Positions 1 to 8,013 of a stretch of DNA of 64,000 bases are shown piece after piece. The DNA lies in contig JAUNJF010000016.1 in NCBI GenBank assembly GCA_030533405.1, positions 1-64,000 on the forward strand, written 5' to 3'. The number at the start of each line of letters is the position of its first letter. The first letter of the stretch is position 1. The DNA is from Eubacteriales bacterium. Lineage in GTDB: Bacteria; Bacillota; Clostridia; Lachnospirales; Lachnospiraceae. The position numbers and the translations under genes were made by a program. The notes beneath the pieces were generated by a model. That model did no database searches and was not told where the DNA came from. It saw only the letters and a list, made by a program, of their open reading frames with translations.

Positions 1-482
1 GAATAAAAAACGAATTGGTATTAAAAAAAATAGCTTCTGAAACAGAGTTAGTCGCGTTTTATTCGATTTTATGCGAAAATTTAGGTAAATATAATGTAAA
101 GCCTGTCCATACATTGGAGGAAGTAAATAAATTATTACATTTTTATATAAAAGATGAAAGTGAAGTATTTGGAGTATATAAAGGTGAAGAAATGATTGCT
201 GGTGGTATGTTGTTTTATTTCCAAAATGTGAAATGTGCGCATACACAGTATCTTGCTGCAAAACAGGAATATAATAGTCTTAGCCCTATGACATATTTGT
301 ATTATTCGATTTTGGAGCAAATGAAAGAGAAAGGATTTTCAAAGGTGTCATGGGGAACGGTTACAGAAGATAGGGGAAAAGTTATTAATTTAGGTTTGGT
401 TTTAAGTAAGGAATCATATGGAGGAGAATATTGTAATAATTTTAGTTATTATTATGATTTGTGTGAAGGGAGTAAATCATGA
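1..482 (+). CDS. GNAT/FemAB-type acyltransferase, C-terminal part (cut by window edge)
   Basis: The frame is open to the left edge. The first start-like codon is a TTG at 15, but no in-frame stop precedes it, so this is probably the C-terminal 160 residues of a longer protein. The visible part resembles the second half of the GNAT domain found in FemAB-like acyltransferases (PF13480 type). It has a strand-turn-strand GVYKGEEMIAGGML, a helix starting SPMTYLYYSILEQ, a WGTVTEDRG segment and a late KESYGGE motif. Relatives in polysaccharide loci acylate amino-sugars or move aminoacyl groups. That fits the neighbouring sugar genes, but the substrate cannot be read from this fragment. The stop overlaps the next start as ATGA, indicating translational coupling. 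Confidence 0.6.
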   Translation, partial: IKNELVLKKIASETELVAFYSILCENLGKYNVKPVHTLEEVNKLLHFYIKDESEVFGVYKGEEMIAGGMLFYFQNVKCAHTQYLAAKQEYNSLSPMTYLYYSILEQMKEKGFSKVSWGTVTEDRGKVINLGLVLSKESYGGEYCNNFSYYYDLCEGSKS

Positions 483-1207
483 GAGATATAGATGCATATA
501 CACAAGAGTATTTAAAAAACAGTTTTGAGGATTATCAAGTAAAGTATAGAAAACATAATATTTTAAAAATTATTCAGGAAAAAAAACCAAAAACTATTTT
601 GGAAATTGGTTGTGGAACAGAACCATTATTTCTTGATATTGATATGAACGAAGTGTCTTTGTATACGGTTGTTGAACCAAGCAAAGTTTTTTTTGAACAT
701 GCAAAAGATGTATCTATGGGTCAGAAAAAAATACAAGTTGTTAATGATTTCTTTGAAAATTTTAATAATCAGGATAGTTTGAAATATGATTTGATTGTTT
801 GCAGTGGTTTGTTGCATGAATTGGCAAATCCAGAAACAATATTAGAACATGCAAAAATATTTATGAACAGTCACTCCATTTTTTATGCTAATGTACCAAA
901 TGCAAAATCGTTTCATCGATTATTGGCTTTGGAGATGGGGATGATTGATAGCATATATCAAATGAGTGAAAGAAATATACAGTTGCAACAAAGTAGTGTT
1001 TATGATAAAGATAGCTTGAATCAGCTTCTTATCCAAAATGGTTTTTTGGTGATTGAAGATGGTTCTTATTTTGTGAAACCATTTGATCATAAGCATATGG
1101 AATGGCTTGTAGAGAAGATGGGAGAATCTGTTCTTGAGGGATTGGATAAAATGATAGAATATATGCCTGATTTAGGTTCTGAAATATTTGCAATCTGTAA
1201 ACTATGA
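479..1207 (+). CDS. Class I SAM-dependent methyltransferase
   Basis: A 242-residue Rossmann methyltransferase. Motif I is ILEIGCGTEP (residues 40-49), an acidic residue follows the second strand (VVEPSKVF), and the motif IV region reads YDLIVCSGLLHEL (about 103-115). The pattern matches the small methyltransferases scattered in capsule and O-antigen loci that methylate sugars or other small molecules. The acceptor is unknown. The start is supported by AAGGGAG six bases upstream and by the 4-base overlap with the preceding acyltransferase. It lies in a run of plus-strand polysaccharide genes, so a role in decorating a surface glycan is an inference from context. Confidence 0.75.
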   Translation: MRDIDAYTQEYLKNSFEDYQVKYRKHNILKIIQEKKPKTILEIGCGTEPLFLDIDMNEVSLYTVVEPSKVFFEHAKDVSMGQKKIQVVNDFFENFNNQDSLKYDLIVCSGLLHELANPETILEHAKIFMNSHSIFYANVPNAKSFHRLLALEMGMIDSIYQMSERNIQLQQSSVYDKDSLNQLLIQNGFLVIEDGSYFVKPFDHKHMEWLVEKMGESVLEGLDKMIEYMPDLGSEIFAICKL

Positions 1208-1259
1208 GTTAAATCTTTTGAATTGGAATTAAGGAAAGAAGATACGGGGAATTATTGTT

Positions 1260-2159
1260 ATGGATAGAATGAGATATTTGTATATGCAAATGTGCAAATT
1301 TGTTCGTCAAGGTGGGTGGATTTGGAAGTTGCTTTCGTTCATATACATTATAAAATCTGATAAAAAATGTAATAAATTAAAATTGTTAAAGAAAAATAAA
1401 AGTCTAAAAAATATTCATAAAGGTGAACGTTGTTTTGTTTTAGGAAATGGGCCATCTCTGAATAATCTTGATTTTTCGTTACTAGAAAATGAACAGGTGT
1501 TTACTGTGAATTGTCTTATGGTAGATGAAAGATATAAACTATTAAAACCCAATTATCATTTTTGGATGGATTATAATGGATTTGGATTAAGAGACGACGT
1601 TAAAGGGGATGCAAGTAAGTCTGCGGAATTGATGAAAATGTTAGAGGATTACGAAAACCTTCTTTTTTTTGTTCCTGCACAGGCATATCCGGTTATTCGC
1701 CAATATGGTGTTGATCAAAATATAGATATGAGATATTTGGATATGATAGACTATGGTCATATTCATAAAATCGATATTTCAACAGTATCATTAGGTTTTT
1801 CGACAGTAGTGCAATATGCAATTGAAACAGCGATTTATATGGGCTTTAAAGAGATATATTTGTTGGGATGTGATACCACAATAATAAAATCGGTTATTGA
1901 TGTTGCATTAGGACAAGAAGTGTCAACTGTACACGCGTATCAGGAAGATGAAGAAAAGTCTCAAGAAGATGCATATAAACAGGTGTTAAAAAATAATGGC
2001 GTGAAATTTGTGTTGGAAGATACATTGTCTGTCATAAAAGGATATGAGGAGTTGGATAGATATTGTGACAAAAATGACATTAAATTAGTGAACTTATCTG
2101 ATATTACATTGATTGATTGTATAAAAAGAGATAGAATTGAAAATGTATTGAAGCAATAA
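1260..2159 (+). CDS. MptE/DUF115-like protein of a polysaccharide locus
   Basis: A 299-residue protein with a basic N-terminus and a nucleotide-sugar-binding type loop VLGNGPSL (residues 60-67), a strand VFTVN (80-84), and a late GFKEIYLLGCDTT motif (about 196-208). This arrangement is shared by the DUF115/6-hydroxymethylpterin diphosphokinase MptE-like family. It also recalls bacterial GT42 sialyltransferases, where a GNGPSL loop begins the fold and an EIYLxGxD strand follows. In surface-polysaccharide loci such proteins are usually thought to be glycosyltransferases or glycan-modifying enzymes rather than pterin enzymes. The start at 1260 has only a weak ribosome site, and ATG at 1269 is an alternative. 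Confidence 0.6.
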   Translation: MDRMRYLYMQMCKFVRQGGWIWKLLSFIYIIKSDKKCNKLKLLKKNKSLKNIHKGERCFVLGNGPSLNNLDFSLLENEQVFTVNCLMVDERYKLLKPNYHFWMDYNGFGLRDDVKGDASKSAELMKMLEDYENLLFFVPAQAYPVIRQYGVDQNIDMRYLDMIDYGHIHKIDISTVSLGFSTVVQYAIETAIYMGFKEIYLLGCDTTIIKSVIDVALGQEVSTVHAYQEDEEKSQEDAYKQVLKNNGVKFVLEDTLSVIKGYEELDRYCDKNDIKLVNLSDITLIDCIKRDRIENVLKQ

Positions 2160-2173
2160 GAAAGAAGAATACT

Positions 2174-3571
2174 ATGACAAAGAAAAAAGAAAATTTGAAT
2201 TTGATTGTTATAATTAATGTAATGAGTACAGTGCTTGTACAAGGTTTGTCTTTTTTTACTTCCATTTTGTTTATGAGAATGTTGGGAACTGCACAGTATG
2301 GGTTGTTTTCCATCAGTAACGCGTGGATGGGAGTGATTGCCTGCTTTATGGGGTTGGGAGTAAATAATGCTTTGATAATTGGAAAAATTCAATTTAAAGA
2401 GGATTATTTACGCTATAGAAGTTGTATTTTATTATTTGGTTTTTTAAGCTGTGTAGTGATTTTTTTTAGCATTTGTGTATTTCTTTTCCCACTTTCAGTG
2501 ATTATGAAAATTTCACCAATGATGGTCGTTCTAATAAGTTTTGGGGCAAGTAGTCAGTTTATTATTTCAATGGTAAATCAATCTAATACATTTGAAAAAA
2601 AAGCATTAGAGAATTTTATAATTGCAATATCGTTAGCTGTATCATCTGTGTTGTTATCTTATTTTTTGATTCTAAACATGGATCCTGAATCGAAGTATGT
2701 GGCAAGAATGATTGGTCTTGTTGTTCCGAATATTATTATTTCGTTTGTTATGGGTTTGAAAATGTATTTGGAAAAACCCGCATTATTAAAAAAAGAATAT
2801 TGTGAATTCGCATTTAAATATGGAATTCCTATTGTTTTTCATTTGTTGATAGGCATTGTTTTAACACAGTCTGATCGAATCATGATGCAAAGATTTGGTA
2901 TTACTGATAGTGAAATAGGAATTTACAGTTTTTTTTACACAGTTAGTAGTATTTTAAATTTTATTTTGCAAGCATTGAATAATTCATGGTGTCCGTTTTA
3001 TTGTGAGGATTTAATTAAGAAAGATTACGAAAAGATAAAGGAAAAAACAAAAAATTATGTGGAAGTTTTTTCGATTCTTACATTTGGTTTTCTATTACTT
3101 GTTCGTGAAGTTAGTTATCTTATGGGTGGGAAAGAATATCAAAGTGGAATAGGACTAATCCCTGTTTTGGTGTTATCTGTTTTCTTTACATTTATGTATC
3201 AATTTCCGGTGAATTATGAATTTTTTCATAAAAAAACATATTTTATTACGATAGCAACTTTTATCTCAGGAATCATTAATATTGTATTAAATTGGTTTTT
3301 GATTCCGCAATATAGGATGGAGGGTGCGGCAATTGCAACAACGATATCTTATGGAATTTTGTTTTTAATTCATTATATTATTGTTATAAAGCTGATTGAT
3401 AGAGATTTTCATTTAGATTTGAAAGTGTTTGTCCCAGGATTGTTCACGTTTGTTTTGGGATGGATAATATTTGTAAAACTCCGCAATTTATGGTTGATTC
3501 GTTGGGGAAGCGGGTTGGTGATTGGAATTATTGAATTAAGTAGAATAAGAAAAAGAAAAACTATTTTTTAA
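2174..3571 (+). CDS. Wzx-type polysaccharide flippase
   Basis: A 465-residue, very hydrophobic protein with about 12 predicted membrane segments. The N-terminus has the signature of the MOP exporter superfamily: a first helix, then RMLGTAQYGLFSISNAW, as in oligosaccharide flippases (PF01943/PF13440). Such proteins move undecaprenyl-linked repeat units across the cytoplasmic membrane during capsule, teichuronic-acid-like or O-antigen synthesis. It follows the MptE-like gene by 14 bases and precedes rmlA and rmlB, consistent with one glycan locus. No polymerase or ligase gene is visible, so the rest of the pathway must lie left of the window. Confidence 0.8.
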   Translation: MTKKKENLNLIVIINVMSTVLVQGLSFFTSILFMRMLGTAQYGLFSISNAWMGVIACFMGLGVNNALIIGKIQFKEDYLRYRSCILLFGFLSCVVIFFSICVFLFPLSVIMKISPMMVVLISFGASSQFIISMVNQSNTFEKKALENFIIAISLAVSSVLLSYFLILNMDPESKYVARMIGLVVPNIIISFVMGLKMYLEKPALLKKEYCEFAFKYGIPIVFHLLIGIVLTQSDRIMMQRFGITDSEIGIYSFFYTVSSILNFILQALNNSWCPFYCEDLIKKDYEKIKEKTKNYVEVFSILTFGFLLLVREVSYLMGGKEYQSGIGLIPVLVLSVFFTFMYQFPVNYEFFHKKTYFITIATFISGIINIVLNWFLIPQYRMEGAAIATTISYGILFLIHYIIVIKLIDRDFHLDLKVFVPGLFTFVLGWIIFVKLRNLWLIRWGSGLVIGIIELSRIRKRKTIF

Positions 3572-3642
3572 TAGTGGAAAAGATGAATAGAAAAAATTAG
3601 AGAAAGGAAAAGAAAACTGTAATAAGTTTTACTGATAGTGGT

Positions 3643-4527
3643 ATGAAGGGAATTATTCTTGCAGGTGGAACTGGATCAAGGTTATATCCACTTACATTAG
3701 TTACATCGAAACAATTGCTTCCGGTATATGATAAGCCAATGATATATTACCCGTTGTCAGTGTTGATGTTGTCAAATATAAAAGATATTTTAATCATTTC
3801 TACACCAGATGATATATTAAAGTATGAGAATTTATTGGGAAGTGGCGAAGAGTTAGGAATCTCAATTACATATGAAATCCAACCTTCTCCTGAAGGTTTA
3901 GCGCAAGCGTTTATGATTGGTGAGAAATTTATTGGTGACGATGCATGTGCAATGATCTTAGGAGATAATATATTTTATGGTGGTGGTTTTTCAGAAGTGC
4001 TTCAGAGAGCAATTGATAATGCAGAAAATGGTTATGCAACAATTTTGGGATATTATGTTGAAAATCCTGAGCGCTTTGGAATTATGGAATTTGATCAAGA
4101 TTGGAATGTTATTTCTGTAGAAGAAAAACCTAAAATACCAAAAAGTAATTACTGTATTACTGGTTTGTATTTTTATCCATCGGGTGTTGCGAAAGAAGCA
4201 GAGAAGGTGGAACCATCCTTAAGGGGAGAGTTAGAAATAACCACATTAAATGATAGATATTTGAAGAAAGGGAAGTTGAAAGCAGAGATTTTAGGTAGAG
4301 GTTTTGCGTGGCTTGATACAGGAACGATGGATAGTTTGATGGATGCTTCGCTATTTGTTCAGATGGTGGAAAAAAGACAAGGCGTTATGATTTCTGCACT
4401 AGAAGAGATTTCGTATCGAAAAGGATGGATTTCAAAAGAGAAATTGCTTGAAAACGCAGGCAAATATGGAAATTCTCCATATGGAGAGCATTTAAAGAAA
4501 GTGGCAGAGGGAATTTTAAAATATTAG
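3643..4527 (+). CDS. rfbA: Glucose-1-phosphate thymidylyltransferase
   Basis: A 294-residue nucleotidyltransferase, the normal length for RmlA. The nucleotide-binding loop GGTGSRLYPLT starts at residue 8, the catalytic lysine segment is KQLLPVYDKPM (23-33), and the metal-binding LGDN is at 106-109. The enzyme joins glucose-1-phosphate and dTTP to form dTDP-glucose, the first step toward dTDP-rhamnose and other dTDP-6-deoxysugars. No good ribosome site sits next to this ATG, but no other in-frame start is nearby and the protein begins exactly as the family does. The product of the next gene uses its product. Confidence 0.93.
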   Translation: MKGIILAGGTGSRLYPLTLVTSKQLLPVYDKPMIYYPLSVLMLSNIKDILIISTPDDILKYENLLGSGEELGISITYEIQPSPEGLAQAFMIGEKFIGDDACAMILGDNIFYGGGFSEVLQRAIDNAENGYATILGYYVENPERFGIMEFDQDWNVISVEEKPKIPKSNYCITGLYFYPSGVAKEAEKVEPSLRGELEITTLNDRYLKKGKLKAEILGRGFAWLDTGTMDSLMDASLFVQMVEKRQGVMISALEEISYRKGWISKEKLLENAGKYGNSPYGEHLKKVAEGILKY

Positions 4528-4578
4528 TTGATTTGGCCTATATATTAAATGAGCAGAAGGAGAATGAAAAGAGATAGT

Positions 4579-5619
4579 ATGAGTAAAACAGTAATTGTTA
4601 CAGGTGGAGCAGGTTTCATTGGATCGAATTTTATTTTTCATATAAATAAAACATATCCAGAGTATAAGGTTATATGCGTAGATAAATTGACATATGCGGG
4701 TAATTTAAGTACGATTGAAAGCCTGTTATCTGAGGAAAAATTTCAATTGGAAATATTAGATATTTGCAATAGAGATGGAATCTATGAGTTGTTTCGCAGT
4801 ACACAACCAGATATTGTAGTTAATTTTGCAGCAGAATCCCATGTGGATCGCTCGATTGATAATCCGGAGGTTTTTTTAGAAACCAATATTGTTGGGACAT
4901 CTGTATTGTTAGATGCTTGCAGAAAATATGGTGTTGGTAGGTTTCATCAGGTTTCGACAGATGAGGTGTATGGAGATTTACCGCTTGATAGACCTGACTT
5001 GCTTTTTACTGAAGAAACACCAATACATACTAGTAGCCCGTATAGTTCTTCGAAAGCAGCAGCAGATTTGTTGGTATTATCATATGGTCGAACGTATGGG
5101 CTTCCGGTTACAATAAGTCGTTGTTCAAATAATTATGGACCGTATCATTTCCCAGAAAAATTAATACCATTAATGATAACAAATGCATTAAATAATAAAT
5201 CATTACCAGTATATGGAACAGGTGAAAATATACGAGATTGGCTATATGTAGAGGATCACTGTAGAGCAATAGATCTAATTATTCACAATGGAAAAATAGG
5301 AGAGGTTTATAATATTGGCGGAAACAATGAAAAAAGCAATATTGAAATTGTAAAAATTATTTGCAGAGCATTAAAAAAAGATGAGGATCTTATTAAGTTT
5401 GTTGAGGATCGAAAAGGGCATGATTTACGATATGCTATCGATTCAACAAAAATAATGAGACAGCTGGCATGGAGACCACAGGTTGAATTTGAGGATGGTA
5501 TCAGAAAGACAATTCAATGGTATGTTGATCATCAGGATTGGTGGAAAGATATTTTGTCTGGAGAATATGTTAAAAAGAATGATTGGATTATAGAAACAAA
5601 ATTGAAAATGGAGAGATAG
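4579..5619 (+). CDS. rfbB: dTDP-glucose 4,6-dehydratase
   Basis: From ATG 4579 this is a 346-residue extended short-chain dehydrogenase. The NAD-binding GGAGFIGS is at residues 9-16, followed by the family motif STDEVYGDL and the catalytic SPYSSSK (Tyr/Lys pair). It oxidises, dehydrates and re-reduces dTDP-glucose to dTDP-4-keto-6-deoxyglucose. A longer frame starts at 4549, but it would add ten charged residues absent from the family, and an AGAAGGAG lies inside that extension, so 4579 is preferred. RmlC and RmlD, needed for dTDP-rhamnose, are not in the window, so the final sugar is open. Confidence 0.92.
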   Translation: MSKTVIVTGGAGFIGSNFIFHINKTYPEYKVICVDKLTYAGNLSTIESLLSEEKFQLEILDICNRDGIYELFRSTQPDIVVNFAAESHVDRSIDNPEVFLETNIVGTSVLLDACRKYGVGRFHQVSTDEVYGDLPLDRPDLLFTEETPIHTSSPYSSSKAAADLLVLSYGRTYGLPVTISRCSNNYGPYHFPEKLIPLMITNALNNKSLPVYGTGENIRDWLYVEDHCRAIDLIIHNGKIGEVYNIGGNNEKSNIEIVKIICRALKKDEDLIKFVEDRKGHDLRYAIDSTKIMRQLAWRPQVEFEDGIRKTIQWYVDHQDWWKDILSGEYVKKNDWIIETKLKMER

Positions 5620-5621
5620 AG

Positions 5622-6059
5622 ATGTTACAAAAATATTTATCAATGATACGACAAGATATAAAGAACGGAATGCAAAATCGATGTGGATTAGATCAGCTTA
5701 ACAATTTACTCATGCTGGTTGGATTCATCTTTGTAGTAATTGCTTTATTTACAAATAAATGGATATTTACATTGATCGGAACCGTTTTTATTGTTTTGTG
5801 CTATTTGAGAGTTTTCTCAAAAAAGATAGAAAAACGACGCAAAGAAAACGATTTGTATATGAAATATATGGGTGGCGTTGTAAGATATGTGGAATATGTC
5901 ATCTTATGTATCAAAATGAAAATAAGAAGTATTTCAGATAAAGAATTTGCTTATTTTGTTTGCAAAAACTGTAAACAAATCGTTCGTGTTCCGAAGGGAA
6001 AGAATAAGGTAAGTATTCGTTGTCCAAAGTGCAACAATACATTTATTAAATCAACATGA
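5622..6059 (+). CDS. Small membrane protein with C-terminal zinc ribbon
   Basis: A 145-residue protein from ATG 5622, which has GGAG eight bases upstream. A longer in-frame start at 5583 would run back into rfbB and is less likely. Two hydrophobic helices lie at about residues 30-65 (LLMLVGFIFVVIALF, then WIFTLIGTVFIVLCYL). They are followed by a basic linker and a C-terminal CKNC...CPKC pair typical of a zinc ribbon. It is probably anchored in the cytoplasmic membrane with the ribbon inside. No specific function is recognised. It is the last gene of the polysaccharide run and ends just before a terminator. Confidence 0.75.
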   Translation: MLQKYLSMIRQDIKNGMQNRCGLDQLNNLLMLVGFIFVVIALFTNKWIFTLIGTVFIVLCYLRVFSKKIEKRRKENDLYMKYMGGVVRYVEYVILCIKMKIRSISDKEFAYFVCKNCKQIVRVPKGKNKVSIRCPKCNNTFIKST

Positions 6060-6066
6060 CAAAAAT

Positions 6067-6110
6067 GAGACTGTTACTTAGAATGATTGAGAAGAGTGAC
6101 AGTCTCTTTT
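6067..6110 (+). terminator. Rho-independent terminator after the polysaccharide genes
   Basis: A 12-bp stem (6067-6078 with 6095-6106, one G-T pair) starts GAGACTGT and closes GACAGTCTC. A T-rich stretch follows. It separates the polysaccharide locus from the heat-shock promoter. Confidence 0.8.
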
Positions 6111-6142
6111 GTATTTTTATATAAAAAATTCTTCCTTTTTTC

Positions 6143-6171
6143 TTGACAAAACAAATCCTCGGTGCTACTCT
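6143..6171 (+). promoter_or_regulatory. Sigma-A promoter of the hrcA operon
   Basis: A perfect -35 TTGACA (6143-6148), a 17-base spacer and TACTCT (6166-6171) preceded by TGC, an extended -10. The predicted start point near 6178 places the CIRCE operator at the very 5' end of the transcript. Confidence 0.7.
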
Positions 6172-6182
6172 ATACACAGATG

Positions 6183-6209
6183 TTAGCACTCGAATATGCT
6201 GAGTGCTAA
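6183..6209 (+). promoter_or_regulatory. CIRCE operator (HrcA binding site)
   Basis: TTAGCACTC, nine bases, then GAGTGCTAA: an exact match to the CIRCE inverted repeat bound by HrcA. It lies between the promoter and hrcA, so HrcA is expected to repress the whole hrcA-grpE-dnaK-dnaJ operon until heat stress occupies GroEL. Confidence 0.97.
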
Positions 6210-6236
6210 TAACTAAATAGAGAAAGGATGTGCTAT

Positions 6237-7268
6237 ATGGAGTTAGATGAGCGTAAGCTTAAGATTTTAAAAGCAATCATTTCGAACTATTTAGAGACTG
6301 GAGAGCCGGTTGGTTCTAGAACAATTTCAAAATATACGGATTTGAATTTGAGTTCGGCAACCATTCGTAATGAAATGGCAGATTTGGAGGAATTGGGTTA
6401 TATTATGCAACCTCACACTTCGGCAGGTCGAATTCCAACGGATGCGGGATATCGTTTGTATGTGGACCGTATGATGTTGGAAAAGGATGTTGAGATGGAG
6501 GAGATGAAGACCAAGTTACTTGATCGGGTAGATAAGATGGAAACAATGCTCAAGCAGGTGGCAAAGGTTTTGGCATATAATACGAATTATGCAACAATGG
6601 TGTCAGCTCCTCAGTATCAGAATTCAAAGCTTAAGTTTATTCAGCTTACACAAGTAGATGAGCATCAGTTACTTGCAGTTATCGTAGTAGATGGTAATGT
6701 CATTAAGAATAAGTTGATGCAGGTAACCAGAACACTTGCGAATGATGAAGTGTTGAAACTGAATGTTTTATTGAATACCTTCTTGCAGGGTGCGTCGCTT
6801 CAGGATATTAATTTAGAGATGATCCAGACAATCAAGGCGCAGGCAGGAGAGTTTGCAGATATCATGGAAAATGTATTTCAGGGTATTGCAGAGGCAATTC
6901 ATGAAGCAGATGAAGTGGAGATATACACAAGTGGAACATCGAATATGTTAAAGTATCCGGAATTGGGAACAATAGAACAGACCACAAAGCTTCTTGAGGC
7001 ATTAGAAGATCGACAGGGATTGAATGAATTAGTCGATGATGCCATGAATAGTAATGAGAATCATGGAATTCAGGTGTATATTGGTGAAGAAGCGCCGGTT
7101 TCGAATATGAAGGATTGTAGTATTGTAACAGCAACGTATGAGTTGGCTGAAGGTGGTAAAGGTACAATCGGTATTATTGGTCCTAAGCGTATGGATTATC
7201 AAAAAGTAGTCAGCACCCTGAAAAATCTTACGGGTGAGTTAGATACTATATTTAAGAAGAAAGAATAG
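6237..7268 (+). CDS. hrcA: Heat-inducible transcription repressor HrcA
   Basis: A 343-residue HrcA of normal length. It has an N-terminal winged helix (LDERKLKILKAII; TIRNEMADLEELGY), then the HrcA-specific HTSAGRIPTDAGYR segment, and the long dimerisation domain ending GTIGIIGPKRMDY. It binds CIRCE, found directly upstream, and so represses its own operon. The first in-frame ATG (6228) overlaps the AGAAAGGA ribosome site. ATG 6237, eight bases after that site, is the better start. It is the first gene of the classic Gram-positive class I heat-shock operon. Confidence 0.97.
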   Translation: MELDERKLKILKAIISNYLETGEPVGSRTISKYTDLNLSSATIRNEMADLEELGYIMQPHTSAGRIPTDAGYRLYVDRMMLEKDVEMEEMKTKLLDRVDKMETMLKQVAKVLAYNTNYATMVSAPQYQNSKLKFIQLTQVDEHQLLAVIVVDGNVIKNKLMQVTRTLANDEVLKLNVLLNTFLQGASLQDINLEMIQTIKAQAGEFADIMENVFQGIAEAIHEADEVEIYTSGTSNMLKYPELGTIEQTTKLLEALEDRQGLNELVDDAMNSNENHGIQVYIGEEAPVSNMKDCSIVTATYELAEGGKGTIGIIGPKRMDYQKVVSTLKNLTGELDTIFKKKE

Positions 7269-7278
7269 AGGTGTCAGA

Positions 7279-7965
7279 GTGGAAGAGAATAAGAAGCAGA
7301 ATACAGCCAAAAAGAAACCAGCTTCGAAAAAGCCGAATACAAAAGAGGCAAAGCCTTCAACAGCAGAAGCGGTGGAAGAGGCAGTAGAAGAGGTTATGGT
7401 TGATGCCACAGAAGAGACTGAAGTTGAAGAACAGGAAGTTGCAGAAGAACTTGAGAAAAAGCCTGGAAAAGGAAGAAAAAGCGCAAGAAGATCTGGTGGC
7501 AATAATAAAGCATTAGAGTTAGAGTTAGAGAGACAGAAAGAAATCACAGAAGAGGCAAATGACAAATATAAGCGTTTGTTAGCTGAGTTTGAGAATGCGC
7601 GTAATCGTAATGAAAGAGAATCAAAGAGAATGTACGATGTTGGTGCTAAGGAAGTATTGGAAAAATTGTTACCAATTGTAGACAACTTTGAGAGAGCATT
7701 ACAGACGATTCCAGAGGAAGACAAAGAGCGCGGATTCGAGCAGGGAATCGATAAGATTTATAAACAGTTAATGGTTTCTTTGGAAGAGATTGGAGTGAAT
7801 CCAATGAATGCAGAAGGAACAGAATTTAATCCAGATCTTCATAATGCTGTAATGCATGTGGAAGATGAAGAATTTGGTGAGAATGTTGTAGTAGAAGAAC
7901 TACAAAAAGGATATATGTACAAAGAAGAAGTACTTCGTCACAGTATGGTAAAAGTGGCAAACTAA
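7279..7965 (+). CDS. grpE: Nucleotide exchange factor GrpE
   Basis: A 228-residue GrpE starting at GTG 7279, with GAGG six bases upstream. The first 75 residues are a low-complexity Lys/Ala/Glu-rich extension. After it come the long dimerising coiled coil (starting about LELERQKEITEE) and the beta-domain with the signature NPDLHNAVMHVED near residue 175. GrpE releases ADP from DnaK in the cytoplasm. The N-terminal extension is longer than in Bacillus and is probably disordered. It lies 10 bases after hrcA. Confidence 0.96.
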   Translation: MEENKKQNTAKKKPASKKPNTKEAKPSTAEAVEEAVEEVMVDATEETEVEEQEVAEELEKKPGKGRKSARRSGGNNKALELELERQKEITEEANDKYKRLLAEFENARNRNERESKRMYDVGAKEVLEKLLPIVDNFERALQTIPEEDKERGFEQGIDKIYKQLMVSLEEIGVNPMNAEGTEFNPDLHNAVMHVEDEEFGENVVVEELQKGYMYKEEVLRHSMVKVAN

Positions 7966-8013
7966 TTTTTGTGAACAATATAATAATATAGATGTTTTTA
8001 GGAGGAATGAACA

